Of a DNA stretch of 64,000 nucleotides, positions 17,285 to 26,180 are shown one piece after another (within the stretch, counting starts at the first letter, position 1; every line of letters starts with the position of its first letter). The notes under the pieces are model-generated. The model had not been told where the DNA came from and ran no database searches. It saw only the letters and a list, made by a program, of their open reading frames with translations. Where the stretch lies: positions 1,881,169 through 1,945,168 of the forward strand of contig NZ_KN525716.1 in NCBI RefSeq assembly GCF_000789235.1, in the 5' to 3' direction. The position numbers and the translations under genes are program-made. This DNA comes from Wocania ichthyoenteri Th78. GTDB lineage: Bacteria; Bacteroidota; Bacteroidia; Flavobacteriales; Flavobacteriaceae.

Positions 17285-18154
17285 TTATTTAAAGTCTATA
17301 AAATTTGTTGGATTAATTGGATAGCCGTCGTTCCAAAGCTCGAAATGCAAATGTGGTCCTGTTGAAAGCTCTCCAGAATTACCCGCAGTGGCAATAACTT
17401 CGCCAGCTTTTACTAAATCGCCTTGTGCTTTTGTTAAAGCACCATTGTGTTTGTAAACAGAAATTAAACCGTAACTATGCTCAATAATTATAACATGTCC
17501 CGTGCTTGGTGTCCATTCTGCAAAAATCACAATACCATCTGCAGTGGCTTTAACTGGTGCATCTTTAGCTACCACAATGTCTACGGCATAATGCTTTTTT
17601 TTAAGATTATAGTCTTCACTTATAGTACCGTTTACTGGAGGAAACAATACAAAATTTGCTGCCGATGTAGCCGATTCAAATAAATTATATTTATCTTCTT
17701 TATCAACTTTTTGACGTAATAAAGAATCTTCTAAGTTTGGATTTAAATCTACTTCTCCTACTTCAAGTTTAACCGCTTCTATTATAGAATCTTTATTAAA
17801 TTCTGTTGCGCTAACATCACCTTGTAATACTTTTTTAATTGAAGCATAGTACAACTCATTCATAGAAATAACTTGTTGTAACGAATCGGTTTTATAGTTA
17901 AGTTCTATGGCTTTCTTTTTTAAAGCTGTTGAAGAATACCCAGGAATATACTCTCTAAGTGGCGTAAAAGCTATTAATGCGTAAGTCGCACTTATTAAAA
18001 GAATAATAGATATTGATGCTAATACAAAAACGTTTAGCCGTGTTAATTTAAAAGATAAACGTTCTTCAAACGTGTTTTCATTTAAGATAACTAATCGATA
18101 CTTGTCAAGAAGTTTTCGTTTTATCTTTTTTGGTTCTTTTTTTTTATCCTCCAT
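17285..18154 (-). CDS. M23 family metallopeptidase (LytM domain)
   Basis: A 289-residue membrane-anchored cell-wall hydrolase or regulator. A lysine-rich cytoplasmic N-terminus precedes one membrane helix at about residues 37-62, then a coiled-coil-like periplasmic stem, and a C-terminal LytM domain. In the domain, H-Y-A-V-D (the HxxxD zinc pair) and H-L-H-F-E near residue 265 give the zinc and catalytic histidines, and H-S-Y-G-L-I-S-V-Y-K-H lies between them, so the domain looks catalytically competent. It would act on peptidoglycan cross-links or activate other hydrolases. The start lies in a 126-base divergent region shared with tatA. Confidence 0.9.
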   Translation of the reverse strand: MEDKKKEPKKIKRKLLDKYRLVILNENTFEERLSFKLTRLNVFVLASISIILLISATYALIAFTPLREYIPGYSSTALKKKAIELNYKTDSLQQVISMNELYYASIKKVLQGDVSATEFNKDSIIEAVKLEVGEVDLNPNLEDSLLRQKVDKEDKYNLFESATSAANFVLFPPVNGTISEDYNLKKKHYAVDIVVAKDAPVKATADGIVIFAEWTPSTGHVIIIEHSYGLISVYKHNGALTKAQGDLVKAGEVIATAGNSGELSTGPHLHFELWNDGYPINPTNFIDFK

Positions 18155-18245
18155 GTTAAAAACAAAAATATATAAAATTATTGCAAGAGGTGTTTCTCTT
18201 TATGCTAAAGTTATGCTTAAAACGCCATTATTAAACTTTAATTAT

Positions 18246-18253
18246 TAACTTTG
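18246..18253 (+). promoter_or_regulatory. -7 promoter element for tatA
   Basis: TAACTTTG matches TAnnTTTG and lies 27 bases before the preferred ATG at 18281. Because a start codon upstream at 18251 would lie inside this element, the element also argues for the downstream start. No good -33 TTTG is visible. Confidence 0.4.
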
Positions 18254-18280
18254 CTATTTAAATCTTTAAATTTAAAAGTT

Positions 18281-18463
18281 ATGAGTTTATATATATTACC
18301 ATTAGCAATCGGTCCTTGGCAAATAGCATTAATTGTTGTTATTGTTTTATTATTATTTGGAGGTAAAAAAATACCAGAATTAATGAGAGGATTGGGTAGC
18401 GGCATTAAAGAATTTAAAGACGCTAGTAAAGAAGAAGATAAAAAAGACAATAAAAAAGAATAG
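18281..18463 (+). CDS. tatA: Sec-independent protein translocase TatA/TatE
   Basis: A 60-residue TatA-type pore subunit for export of folded, twin-arginine-signal proteins across the inner membrane. It has a short periplasmic start ([14 protein letters not shown]), one helix ([12 protein letters not shown]), the hinge F-G-G-K-K-I-P-E-L and an amphipathic helix G-S-G-I-K-E-F-K, then an acidic/lysine tail. The ATG at 18281 is preferred over 18251, because it leaves the normal TatA N-terminus and the upstream extension overlaps a promoter element. No tatC is visible nearby, which is usual when TatA is encoded alone. A strong hairpin follows. Confidence 0.9.
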   Translation: MSLYILPLAIGPWQIALIVVIVLLLFGGKKIPELMRGLGSGIKEFKDASKEEDKKDNKKE

Positions 18464-18470
18464 TCATATT

Positions 18471-18517
18471 TTTTGATATAAAAAAACAGCACAATGTGCT
18501 GTTTTTTTATATCAAAA
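18471..18517. terminator. Bidirectional intrinsic terminator between tatA and the convergent lipoprotein gene
   Basis: A perfect inverted repeat of 22 bp with a 3-base loop (AAT) spans this region; the core is CAGCAC/GTGCTG flanked by runs of A and T. A T-run follows the G/C core on both strands, so it can terminate transcription from tatA (plus) and from the gene ending at 18578 (minus). Confidence 0.85.
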
Positions 18518-18577
18518 TTTTAAATAGAATCATCGTTACAGAAGCTAATAAAAAATTCTTCGCAATAGCGTAAACAT

Positions 18578-19585
18578 CTAATTTATCTTAATAGATTTAA
18601 TTATAGCTTCTAACTCGAACATATAATCTCTTTTTTCTACCGATGGTGCAAAAACAAAACCTTCTGCAATAACCCACCTATTATTAATTTTATCTTCAAT
18701 AGCGTAATTTATAAAAGGTCCTGCCATAATTGCGCCTTCTTTTAAATCCCAAAGTCCTCTAGTTTCTAAAGCTGGTTTATTATCTAAAATAGTTTCTGAA
18801 TTAAATGGTGTGTAAGCGTCCTCAGTTGCCATATAAGACCCTTCAATAGCGCCTTGAATAAATTTTTTGCCTATGGAGTCTCTCATTTTAATAACTTGAC
18901 TTACAATAGTTGAATCCCTATTGATAGCACTTAAAGGTACTTGGTATAATAGTATATTCAAATCTCCTGAAAAATTTGAGCTTGCTTTAAACTCTTTTTT
19001 TATCCAAAAAAACTTGTCCTCTTTTGTGGCAGTTGTTTTTACAATTCTATACGCTGTTTGAAATTTAATATTTAAGCCTAAACGTTCCTGAATAATATCA
19101 GCATTATAAAGCGACTTACCAATACGACGTTGCTGCTCCTTTAGCTCTTCGTTTTTAAATTCCTCTAATATTTTTTCTGAGTTCTCTTTAAGTAAACCTA
19201 TAACATCGTCTTTTGTTTTTCCAGAAACAACAATTACTTTTTGTGGTTGTGCGTATACGTTTTCAGCAACTTTAAATCCTGATTCTTTACCTAATTCTAT
19301 TTTTAAAATCGTTCTGTTTCTTGTGATAAAATCAGAAAACACCTTAGTTGGTATTTGGTTTATACTAAACATGGGCTCGTCTTGTGGCAACCCATAAATT
19401 GGAGTGGTAAGTACGCCTCTAATGGCTTCGCCAACGCTACCATTCCATAGTTCATTACTTACTACAACAGATATATGATTTACATTTCCAGACGAATCGA
19501 AAAGTATTCTGTCGTTCGAAGATTTTTTGTCGCCGCAAGAGACTAGTAGTGCAATTGCTAATGCTGTTAAAAGAAAATTACGCAT
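18578..19585 (-). CDS. DUF4837 family lipoprotein
   Basis: A 335-residue predicted lipoprotein. The signal peptide ends in the lipobox L-L-V-S-C at residues 13-17, after which the mature protein starts with G-D-K-K-S-S-N. The remainder, with V-V-V-S-N-E-L-W, the T-T-P-I-Y-G-L-P-Q-D-E-P segment and the R-N-R-T-I-L motif, matches what I know as DUF4837, a Bacteroidota family of unknown function. It lies 23 bases after the transglycosylase gene on the same strand and likely shares its transcript, which hints at an envelope role. I cannot name an activity. Confidence 0.75.
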   Translation of the reverse strand: MRNFLLTALAIALLVSCGDKKSSNDRILFDSSGNVNHISVVVSNELWNGSVGEAIRGVLTTPIYGLPQDEPMFSINQIPTKVFSDFITRNRTILKIELGKESGFKVAENVYAQPQKVIVVSGKTKDDVIGLLKENSEKILEEFKNEELKEQQRRIGKSLYNADIIQERLGLNIKFQTAYRIVKTTATKEDKFFWIKKEFKASSNFSGDLNILLYQVPLSAINRDSTIVSQVIKMRDSIGKKFIQGAIEGSYMATEDAYTPFNSETILDNKPALETRGLWDLKEGAIMAGPFINYAIEDKINNRWVIAEGFVFAPSVEKRDYMFELEAIIKSIKIN

Positions 19586-19608
19586 AATTAAGTTTTGGTT
19601 AATAGGAA

Positions 19609-21162
19609 TTACCCTTTCGATATTTTAAGCTTCATTCCTGGTTTTAATTTATTACCACTAATATCGTTCCAATCTTTAATATTTTGAACAGAAACTCCAG
19701 GAAATTTTTGAGAAATACTCCAAAGTGAGTCTCCACTTTTTACAGTATAGGTAGTTACATTTCCTGAAATAGGCTTTGTTTTTGCAACCTTTTTGGTTGA
19801 AGATGAACTTGCTACATAAGGTTTTCGAGGATAAATTGTTAATCGTTGCCCAATTTTTAAATTGTTACTTCTTAATCCATTCCATTGCTTTATTTGACTT
19901 ACTCTAACACCATATTTTCTGGCTATTTTTCCTAAATAATCACCAGATCTAACTCGATAGCGTATTTTATCGTTAGCATTAAAAAATTGTGGTAATGGTT
20001 TTTCGCGTTTTGCAAACTCTTCTTTTACAAAAGCATAAATTTTTTCTTCGTTATTTACAAAACTGCCAACCACATCTCGTGGTAATCGCAACGCATAGTT
20101 TTCTTTTTCTATAAAAGGAATAATATCTAATTTGTATGAAGGGTTTAAAAACTGAAGCTGTTCGATAGGTGTTCCTGTGACCTCTGAAACCTGATCGAGT
20201 GTTATCATATGTTTTACTCTAACGGTATCGGTTTCAATTAATGCAAATTCTGGTTTAAGTTTTTTAAAACCGTGTGCTTCAGCATATTCAAAAATATACA
20301 TATTCGCTAAAAATGCTGGTAAATAGCCTGCGGTTTCTCGTGGTAAATTATGCCTTATATTCCAGTAGTTTTGGTATCCGCCAGAACGTCTAATAGCTTT
20401 TGTTACATTTCCTGGTCCTGAATTGTATGCTGCCAAAGCTAAGTCCCAATCGCCAAAAATTTTATATAATCGTGTTAAATACTCTGCTGCTGCTTTGGTA
20501 GATTTTATGGGATCGCTACGTTCATCGACATAACTGCTTACATCCAATCCGTGTTCTTTACCTGTGCCAAACATAAACTGCCATAAACCCGTTGCACCCA
20601 CTCTAGATTTTGCTCGTGGTTTTAAAGCAGACTCAACTATGGCTAAATATTTTATTTCTAACGGAATATCATGTTTGTCTAATTCCTCCTCGAACATGGG
20701 GAAATAAAAAGCACTCAACGTCATCAACTTTTGTAAATGTTTTCTACGACGTTTTAAATACGACTTTATAACACTTTCTAAAGCTGGATTGTATTCTACA
20801 TTAAAAGGTGTTCTGGCATCAAGCTCTTTTAATCGTCTTTTTAATGTGTCGGTGTGTAATTCTGGGTAATCGACAGGCTCATAAGTAAGCTCTGTAACCG
20901 ATTTATAAATGGTGTCGAATAGATTATTACTGTACAGTTCTTCAAGCCATTTTTCATCTAATTTTGCGGCAAACTCGAGATCTTCTAATTTTTTAATTGA
21001 GGCACTATCTTTTACGGCTTCAATTTTTTTTACAGTAAGATCTTTTCCATCTATTATAGAATCTTTAACCTGTTGTTTTTGAGACAATGTAGAGTCTTGT
21101 ATTTGCGAAAAACAAGTTCCAAAACCTAAAAACAAGTATACTATAAAAAATCGAAAAGCCAT
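19609..21162 (-). CDS. Membrane-bound lytic murein transglycosylase (MltD-like, SLT plus two LysM)
   Basis: A 517-residue periplasmic muramidase that cleaves glycan strands of peptidoglycan. After a signal peptide and a Lys/Glu-rich linker, the SLT domain spans about 145-285, with the catalytic glutamate in the A-I-V-E-S-A-L-K-P motif, then G-A-T-G-L-W-Q-F-M and A-A-Y-N-S-G-P-G-N-V, all diagnostic of family 1 lytic transglycosylases. Two LysM repeats follow, at about 405-450 (Y-R-V-R-S-G-D-Y-L) and 470-515 (Y-T-V-K-S-G-D-S-L), which bind peptidoglycan. No obvious lipobox cysteine is in the right place, so it is probably soluble or loosely anchored. Confidence 0.9.
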   Translation of the reverse strand: MAFRFFIVYLFLGFGTCFSQIQDSTLSQKQQVKDSIIDGKDLTVKKIEAVKDSASIKKLEDLEFAAKLDEKWLEELYSNNLFDTIYKSVTELTYEPVDYPELHTDTLKRRLKELDARTPFNVEYNPALESVIKSYLKRRRKHLQKLMTLSAFYFPMFEEELDKHDIPLEIKYLAIVESALKPRAKSRVGATGLWQFMFGTGKEHGLDVSSYVDERSDPIKSTKAAAEYLTRLYKIFGDWDLALAAYNSGPGNVTKAIRRSGGYQNYWNIRHNLPRETAGYLPAFLANMYIFEYAEAHGFKKLKPEFALIETDTVRVKHMITLDQVSEVTGTPIEQLQFLNPSYKLDIIPFIEKENYALRLPRDVVGSFVNNEEKIYAFVKEEFAKREKPLPQFFNANDKIRYRVRSGDYLGKIARKYGVRVSQIKQWNGLRSNNLKIGQRLTIYPRKPYVASSSSTKKVAKTKPISGNVTTYTVKSGDSLWSISQKFPGVSVQNIKDWNDISGNKLKPGMKLKISKG

Positions 21163-21241
21163 AAAATCTATTCCGTTGGTTATTGAACGACAGTATGGCT
21201 AAAATCGTATTTTTTAATGTAATTTGAAAACTTAATTTAGT

Positions 21242-22429
21242 TTATTCTAAAATAGCAGCAATTCCAGGTAATGTTTTTCCCTCTAAACTTTCAAGCATCG
21301 CGCCACCACCAGTACTTACGTAACTTACTTTATCTTCAAAACCAAATTGTTTTACAGCTGCCACAGAATCGCCACCACCAACTAGTGAGAACGCTCCATT
21401 TTTAGTGGCTTCTGCAATGGAATTTCCTAATTCTATAGTTCCGCCAGCAAAACTTTCCATTTCGAAAACACCAAGAGGGCCATTCCAAAGAATAGTTTTA
21501 GAACCCATTACAACTTTATGAAATTGTGCTCTGGATTTTGGTCCAGCATCAACCCCTTCCCATCCATCAGGGATTTCATTAATATCAACAGTTTGCGTAT
21601 TGGCATCGTTGCTAAAATCGTCTGCAGCAATGGTATCTACAGGTATATGAACTTGAACACTTTTAGCTTTAGCTTGCTTTAAAATCTCTAAGGCTAAAGG
21701 CATTTTATCATCTTCACAAATTGAGTTTCCAATTTTTCCACCTTGAGCTTTTACAAAGGTAAATGCCATACCACCACCAATAATTAAATGGTCTACTTTA
21801 TCAAGAATATTTTCAATAATGGTAATTTTTGAAGATACTTTAGCACCACCAAGTATTGCTAAAACTGGCTTTTCGCCTGTTTCCATAACTTTTTTAATGC
21901 TTTCAATTTCTTGAGCTAATAAATTACCAAAGCATTTTTTACCTTCAAAAAACTGTGCTACAATAGTTGTTGAAGCATGCGCACGGTGTGCCGTACCAAA
22001 AGCATCATTTACATAAATATCACCTAACTTTGATAATTTTTCGGCAAACGCAACATCGCCTGCGGTTTCTTCTTTGTAATACCGTAAGTTTTCTAACAAT
22101 AAAATTTGACCAGGCTCTAAGTTTGCTGCAGCAGCTTCTACTTCTGCACCAATACAATCTGCTACAAATTTAACGTCGACACCTAAAACATCTTCAACTT
22201 TAGCTGCAATATGCTTTAATGAAAATTCGTCTTGAAATCCTTTCGGGCGACCTAAATGCGACATTAAAATACAGCTACCTCCATCTTCTAAAATTTTAAT
22301 GATTGTTGGTTTTGCAGATACTATTCTTGTGGCATCTGTAACTTCAAAGTTTTCGTTTAAAGGCACATTAAAATCTACACGGATTAATGCTTTTTTATTG
22401 TCGAAATTAAAATCGTTAAGCGTTTTCAT
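21242..22429 (-). CDS. pgk: Phosphoglycerate kinase
   Basis: A 395-residue glycolytic enzyme that transfers phosphate from 1,3-bisphosphoglycerate to ADP. Visible signatures are R-V-D-F-N-V-P-L-N (17-25), S-H-L-G-R-P with the sugar-binding histidine and arginine, the N-domain [11 protein letters not shown], the hinge and G-G-G-D-S-V-A-A-V near 350, and the terminal G-G-G-A-M-L-E. Its length is close to other bacterial enzymes. Two -7 elements lie upstream on the same strand, at 22459-22466 and 22557-22564. It is a single-gene unit. Confidence 0.97.
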   Translation of the reverse strand: MKTLNDFNFDNKKALIRVDFNVPLNENFEVTDATRIVSAKPTIIKILEDGGSCILMSHLGRPKGFQDEFSLKHIAAKVEDVLGVDVKFVADCIGAEVEAAAANLEPGQILLLENLRYYKEETAGDVAFAEKLSKLGDIYVNDAFGTAHRAHASTTIVAQFFEGKKCFGNLLAQEIESIKKVMETGEKPVLAILGGAKVSSKITIIENILDKVDHLIIGGGMAFTFVKAQGGKIGNSICEDDKMPLALEILKQAKAKSVQVHIPVDTIAADDFSNDANTQTVDINEIPDGWEGVDAGPKSRAQFHKVVMGSKTILWNGPLGVFEMESFAGGTIELGNSIAEATKNGAFSLVGGGDSVAAVKQFGFEDKVSYVSTGGGAMLESLEGKTLPGIAAILE

Positions 22430-22458
22430 TTGTTATCTTTTTATTTTTAATTATTTGT

Positions 22459-22466
22459 CAAATGTA
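22459..22466 (-). promoter_or_regulatory. -7 promoter element for pgk
   Basis: The minus strand reads TACATTTG (TAnnTTTG) about 30 bases before the pgk start. A second identical octamer lies at 22557-22564 on the same strand, possibly a second promoter. No matching -33 motif is clear for either. Confidence 0.4.
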
Positions 22467-22704
22467 ACATTCATATCATCATTTTATTATCATTGAATCT
22501 TTAAGTTATGAATGTTTCATTATATATATGTTTTTGTTTTTTAGTTATTTGAATCACAAATGTAACCAATTATGAACAGGTAAAAAATGACTTTTTTTAC
22601 GAAAACGATATAGCTAATAAAGAATATTTCAATACTTATAAAAGTGCTATTTTAAGTCCCTCATTTTTTAATATTCCCACTTTATTTATTAGTAAAAAAT
22701 TATG

Positions 22705-22712
22705 TAGGTTTG
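22705..22712 (+). promoter_or_regulatory. -7 promoter element overlapping the start of holB
   Basis: TAGGTTTG matches TAnnTTTG. Its last base is only four bases before the holB ATG at 22717, so transcription from here would start at or inside the start codon. Confidence 0.35.
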
Positions 22713-22716
22713 TTTT

Positions 22717-23871
22717 ATGCTTTTTGAAGATATTTTAGGACAAGAACATATTAAAAACCATTTAACGCAAAGTGTTAATAATGGCAGAATACCACATGCA
22801 CAATTGTTTGTTGGTAACGAAGGTTCTGGTACTTTACCTATGGCAATTGCTTACGCACAGTATGTTTTATGTTCAAATTCTGATGGTGAAAATAATACAG
22901 GAAATGATGCTTGTAACCTAAAGTTTAAAAACTTTTCGCATCCCGATTTACATTTTGCTTTTCCGGTTACGACAAGCGATAAAGTGAAAAGCAAACCGGT
23001 TTCTAGTTTTTATTTAGAGGAATGGAGGCAACTTTTAAAAGACCAACCATACGGTAACCTATTTGACTGGTATAAACTTCTGGGTGTTGATAATAAACAA
23101 GGGCAAATTGGAGTTGATGAAGCGCATGAAATTGTAAAATCACTTACACTAAAAGCTTACGAAGGCGGTTATAAAGTAATGTTGATTTGGATGGCTGAAA
23201 AAATGAATACAGCTTGTGCTAACAAACTTTTAAAGCTGATTGAAGAGCCGCCAAATAAAACTATTTTTTTGTTAATTGCTGAAGATGAGGAGCAAATTAT
23301 AAATACAATTAGATCGCGTTGCCAAATATTACATTTTCCGCCTTTAGCTGAAGATGTAGTAAAAGAAGCTTTAATTAAAAATTACAGTTTAGAGGTTTCT
23401 GTAGCAACAAAAATTGCTCATCAATCTAACGGTAATTATAACAAAGCTTGTGATTTGGTTTATCAAGATTCTGAAGACATTCAGTTTGAAACTTGGTTTA
23501 TTTTCTGGATTAGAAGTGCTTTTAAAGCTAAAGGCAATAAAGCGGCAATTCACGATTTAATTTCGTGGAGCGAGGATATTGCAAAAACAGGACGTGAAAC
23601 CCAAAAGCAATTTTTAAATTTTTGTTTAGATTTTTTCCGTCAAGCTTTACTATTAAATTATAACGCTACTGATCTTGTTTTTTTAGAGCCAAAAACTGAA
23701 AAATTTAAACTTGAGAATTTTGCGCCTTTTGTGCATGGAAATAATATTATGGATATTAGTAACGAACTTCAAGATGCTATTTACCATATTGAGCGCAACG
23801 GAAATTCTAAAATAATTTTGACGGACTTGTCAATTAAATTGACGCGGTTATTGCATAAAAAGGCAGATTAA
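22717..23871 (+). CDS. holB: DNA polymerase III subunit delta'
   Basis: A 384-residue clamp-loader subunit of the DnaX family. The N-terminus (M-L-F-E-D-I-L-G-Q-E) is the standard start. The nucleotide-binding loop G-N-E-G-S-G-T-L has lost the Walker A lysine, which is expected for the delta' subunit that does not hydrolyse ATP. A four-cysteine type zinc-binding region is reduced, with C-S...C-N-L visible, then I-R-S-R-C-Q is the SRC motif that stimulates neighbouring ATPase sites. It loads the beta clamp on primed DNA. The last four bases overlap the stop of the convergent gene. Confidence 0.9.
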   Translation: MLFEDILGQEHIKNHLTQSVNNGRIPHAQLFVGNEGSGTLPMAIAYAQYVLCSNSDGENNTGNDACNLKFKNFSHPDLHFAFPVTTSDKVKSKPVSSFYLEEWRQLLKDQPYGNLFDWYKLLGVDNKQGQIGVDEAHEIVKSLTLKAYEGGYKVMLIWMAEKMNTACANKLLKLIEEPPNKTIFLLIAEDEEQIINTIRSRCQILHFPPLAEDVVKEALIKNYSLEVSVATKIAHQSNGNYNKACDLVYQDSEDIQFETWFIFWIRSAFKAKGNKAAIHDLISWSEDIAKTGRETQKQFLNFCLDFFRQALLLNYNATDLVFLEPKTEKFKLENFAPFVHGNNIMDISNELQDAIYHIERNGNSKIILTDLSIKLTRLLHKKAD

Positions 23872-24548
23872 TTAAAATCGTCCTTTACTTTCTTTTTACG
23901 TCCCATATTAAATATTCCTATTTTGATTCCCAATCCAGCTGAAAACCCGCTCATATCTCCTTTTCCATAAAATGGGACGTTATATTTTTCGGAAAAACGA
24001 TACTTAATTCCTGTTTCAATTTGTACAAATCGCGAAATATTATACAATAAATTCACACCTGGTTCTATTATAAAGAAATGATCGAAATCGAATTTACCAT
24101 TTTCGTATTCATCCGAGGTAAACTCATAACCACCCTGTTCTCTTTCTTCTAATAAAGTGATAGCACCTCCACCAATTAATACAGGAAAAGATACGCTTAT
24201 AAACTTATTGCCAAACAAAATAGGTTCTAAATGTAACCCTCCGTAGCTTCCAATCAATAAAGCTTCATCACCTCTGTAAATGCCCATTTTATTAGGAACT
24301 TCGCTGAAAAAGAAAGTCCCTACAAAGCCTATCTCTAATTTTCGATTAGCTACATAAGCTAATTTTAGGCTAGTAAAACTTGCCCATTCATTTTCTAGTT
24401 TACCTACATGCTGTGTTAAGCCAATATAAACACCATGAACTGTGTTTTTTCGATCATCAAATTGTATATAATCTCCTTGTTCTTTCTTTTGTGCTGAAAG
24501 TGAATTTGTCACTATCAAAACAAAAATTATAGTAATTATTCTTTTCAT
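23868..24548 (-). CDS. Uncharacterised outer-membrane beta-barrel-like protein
   Basis: A 226-residue protein with an N-terminal signal peptide (I-I-F-V-L-I-V-T-N-S-L-S-A-Q, cleavage likely after the alanine) and a mature part of alternating hydrophobic and polar residues with many aromatic girdle residues and glycine turns. The last strand is G-L-G-I-K-I-G-I-F. This is the pattern of a small outer-membrane barrel, but no family name comes to mind. It is the last gene of the ECF sigma operon (11 bases after the adhesin-like gene), so it is likely co-expressed with that regulator. A basic tail (M-G-R-K-K-K-V-K-D-D-F-N) follows the barrel, which is odd for a barrel C-terminus. Confidence 0.6.
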   Translation of the reverse strand: MKRIITIIFVLIVTNSLSAQKKEQGDYIQFDDRKNTVHGVYIGLTQHVGKLENEWASFTSLKLAYVANRKLEIGFVGTFFFSEVPNKMGIYRGDEALLIGSYGGLHLEPILFGNKFISVSFPVLIGGGAITLLEEREQGGYEFTSDEYENGKFDFDHFFIIEPGVNLLYNISRFVQIETGIKYRFSEKYNVPFYGKGDMSGFSAGLGIKIGIFNMGRKKKVKDDFN

Positions 24549-24559
24549 GAATTTATTGT

Positions 24560-25654
24560 TTAGAGTTCTTTAAAAATGATGATGCCTTTATAACCTGTTA
24601 TATCAAAAATACCTTTATTCTTTTTACCGTAAATAGCTCGTATTTGTCTTATTTTATTCTTTTCGTCCAAGACTTTGCTTGTTATACTATACATCGTTTT
24701 TGGTATTCTTAACACACCTTGCTCCAGTTCTGCTCCGAAATTAAAACTGGTTCCTGAAATATTAATGTATACTTCTGAAGACTTTTGTTGCACATTAACC
24801 ACTGGCGATTCTGTATCTAATTTTAAGATACGTAATTCGGCTAAATTTAAATTTAAATTTACTTTGCTTGTAACGGTATTAAACACCACTTTAGAATATT
24901 TTACTTTACCAAAAACATTGTTTATTGTGTTAATTTCTAAATCGTCTTTATTAGAATCAATATCCAATTCATTAACCTTTTCAATATTAATTTCAGAACC
25001 ATCAGATTCTAATTTTAAAATTTTAGCATAATCAAAAAATACTGTGGCATCTTTAGTATTAATATTCGTTTCGTGTAAACTGTTTGCTCTTAGTTTTCCA
25101 TACCTTACTGATAATTTAGAATTTGTAATGCTATCTGTAATTCTTAAATCGCCATGTTCTACATCAGCAATTAGTTTTCCATTCCATCCAGATATAATAA
25201 TGTCTCCGTATTTATTAAATACTTCTACTTCGGCATACCTAGGAAGGTAAACGGTATAATTAATATTAGTGTTTGCTTTTTCGCTTTTAAAAGGATCTAT
25301 TTTATTGAAGTATTTATTGAAAAATGAGGATTCCCTTTCGCCAATTTCCGACTTAACAATCACCTGCTTTTTTGTGTTTACAATATTAGATGTAATTCTG
25401 TTTAATAGTGCTTTCGCTTTATCAAAATTTTTGCCTTTTACTTCAATATTTACTAATATTTGGATAGAATCTTTATCCCATCCATTGATAAAAACATCTC
25501 CATATTTATTATTCAAATAGAGCGCACCGTTATCCGATAAAGGAAACGTTTTCCTTGTTTCTTTGGTCGCTTTACTTTGCCCAAACACACTAAGTGAAAG
25601 CAACATAATTGCACCGTAAAGTATATTTTTATAAAATAATTGCTTCATCTTCAA
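24560..25654 (-). CDS. Secreted adhesin-like protein (DUF4097-type beta-repeat)
   Basis: A 364-residue exported protein with an N-terminal signal (L-L-S-L-S-V-F-G-Q). The mature part has repeated short beta strands with tokens such as N-N-K-Y-G-D-V-F-I-N-G-W, E-V-F-N-K-Y-G-D-I-I-I-S-G-W and R-Y-G-K-L-R-A, which give a right-handed beta-helix-like profile seen in DUF4097 and related putative adhesins. Such proteins often accompany ECF sigma/anti-sigma pairs in Bacteroidota and in Firmicutes. An alternative start two codons downstream (25648) is possible. Its 5' end overlaps the anti-sigma-like gene by 26 bases, so translation is coupled. Confidence 0.65.
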   Translation of the reverse strand: MKMKQLFYKNILYGAIMLLSLSVFGQSKATKETRKTFPLSDNGALYLNNKYGDVFINGWDKDSIQILVNIEVKGKNFDKAKALLNRITSNIVNTKKQVIVKSEIGERESSFFNKYFNKIDPFKSEKANTNINYTVYLPRYAEVEVFNKYGDIIISGWNGKLIADVEHGDLRITDSITNSKLSVRYGKLRANSLHETNINTKDATVFFDYAKILKLESDGSEINIEKVNELDIDSNKDDLEINTINNVFGKVKYSKVVFNTVTSKVNLNLNLAELRILKLDTESPVVNVQQKSSEVYINISGTSFNFGAELEQGVLRIPKTMYSITSKVLDEKNKIRQIRAIYGKKNKGIFDITGYKGIIIFKEL

Positions 25655-26180
25655 AGTCGGTTTTAATTGGATAAGATCGTTTTAGCAAATCCTCCATTAA
25701 TTGTATCTTTTTTCTATAATTGCTAATTATGGCTTCAATAATTTTTTCGTTGTTGATGCCTAATTTAAGTTCCTCTTTTAGTTTTTTATATTCGTTATCT
25801 AAATCATCTATTAGTGATAAGAAATCATCTTGATCTTCTTTAGATAAGTTTGCGTTGTTCTTTATTAAATCTATTTGATTATTTACTAATAACTTATAAT
25901 GGTTGTCAATCTCGTATAATTCTTCATTAGCTATTTGATGCTCTGTATTTATATGCCCTGAAATATAAAAGAACAATGTACAACCTAACAAAAGCAAAAC
26001 ACTTGCCGCCACTCTAAAGGCTGGTTTACTCCATAATGGAATGACCTTTTTAGGTGCTTCTGGTAATTCTGAAACAATATCACTCCAAAGTCTTAGTTTG
26101 TCTACTTCATCTAAATCGTAATCGTCAAACTTACCTTCGTGTTTAGCTGTATATTTTCTTAATTCATCCTTCATGTTCAA
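25629..26180 (-). CDS. Probable anti-sigma factor (single-pass membrane protein)
   Basis: A 183-residue protein with a cytoplasmic N-terminus of about 50 residues (acidic, E-L-R-K-Y-T-A-K-H-E-G-K-F), one hydrophobic helix near residues 54-72 (F-R-V-A-A-S-V-L-L-L-L-G-C), and a periplasmic coiled-coil-like domain with many Glu/Lys. It overlaps the sigma factor gene by four bases (ATGA), the typical layout of an anti-sigma factor that holds the ECF sigma factor at the membrane. The zinc-binding HxxxCxxC motif of ZAS-type anti-sigma factors is absent, so it belongs to another class. The role is inferred from position and topology. Confidence 0.65.
   Translation of the reverse strand: MNMKDELRKYTAKHEGKFDDYDLDEVDKLRLWSDIVSELPEAPKKVIPLWSKPAFRVAASVLLLLGCTLFFYISGHINTEHQIANEELYEIDNHYKLLVNNQIDLIKNNANLSKEDQDDFLSLIDDLDNEYKKLKEELKLGINNEKIIEAIISNYRKKIQLMEDLLKRSYPIKTDFEDEAIIL

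Noticed and set aside
18238-18492. A minus-strand frame of 84 residues
   Set aside because: It overlaps tatA and its hairpin terminator; the tatA signature is decisive.
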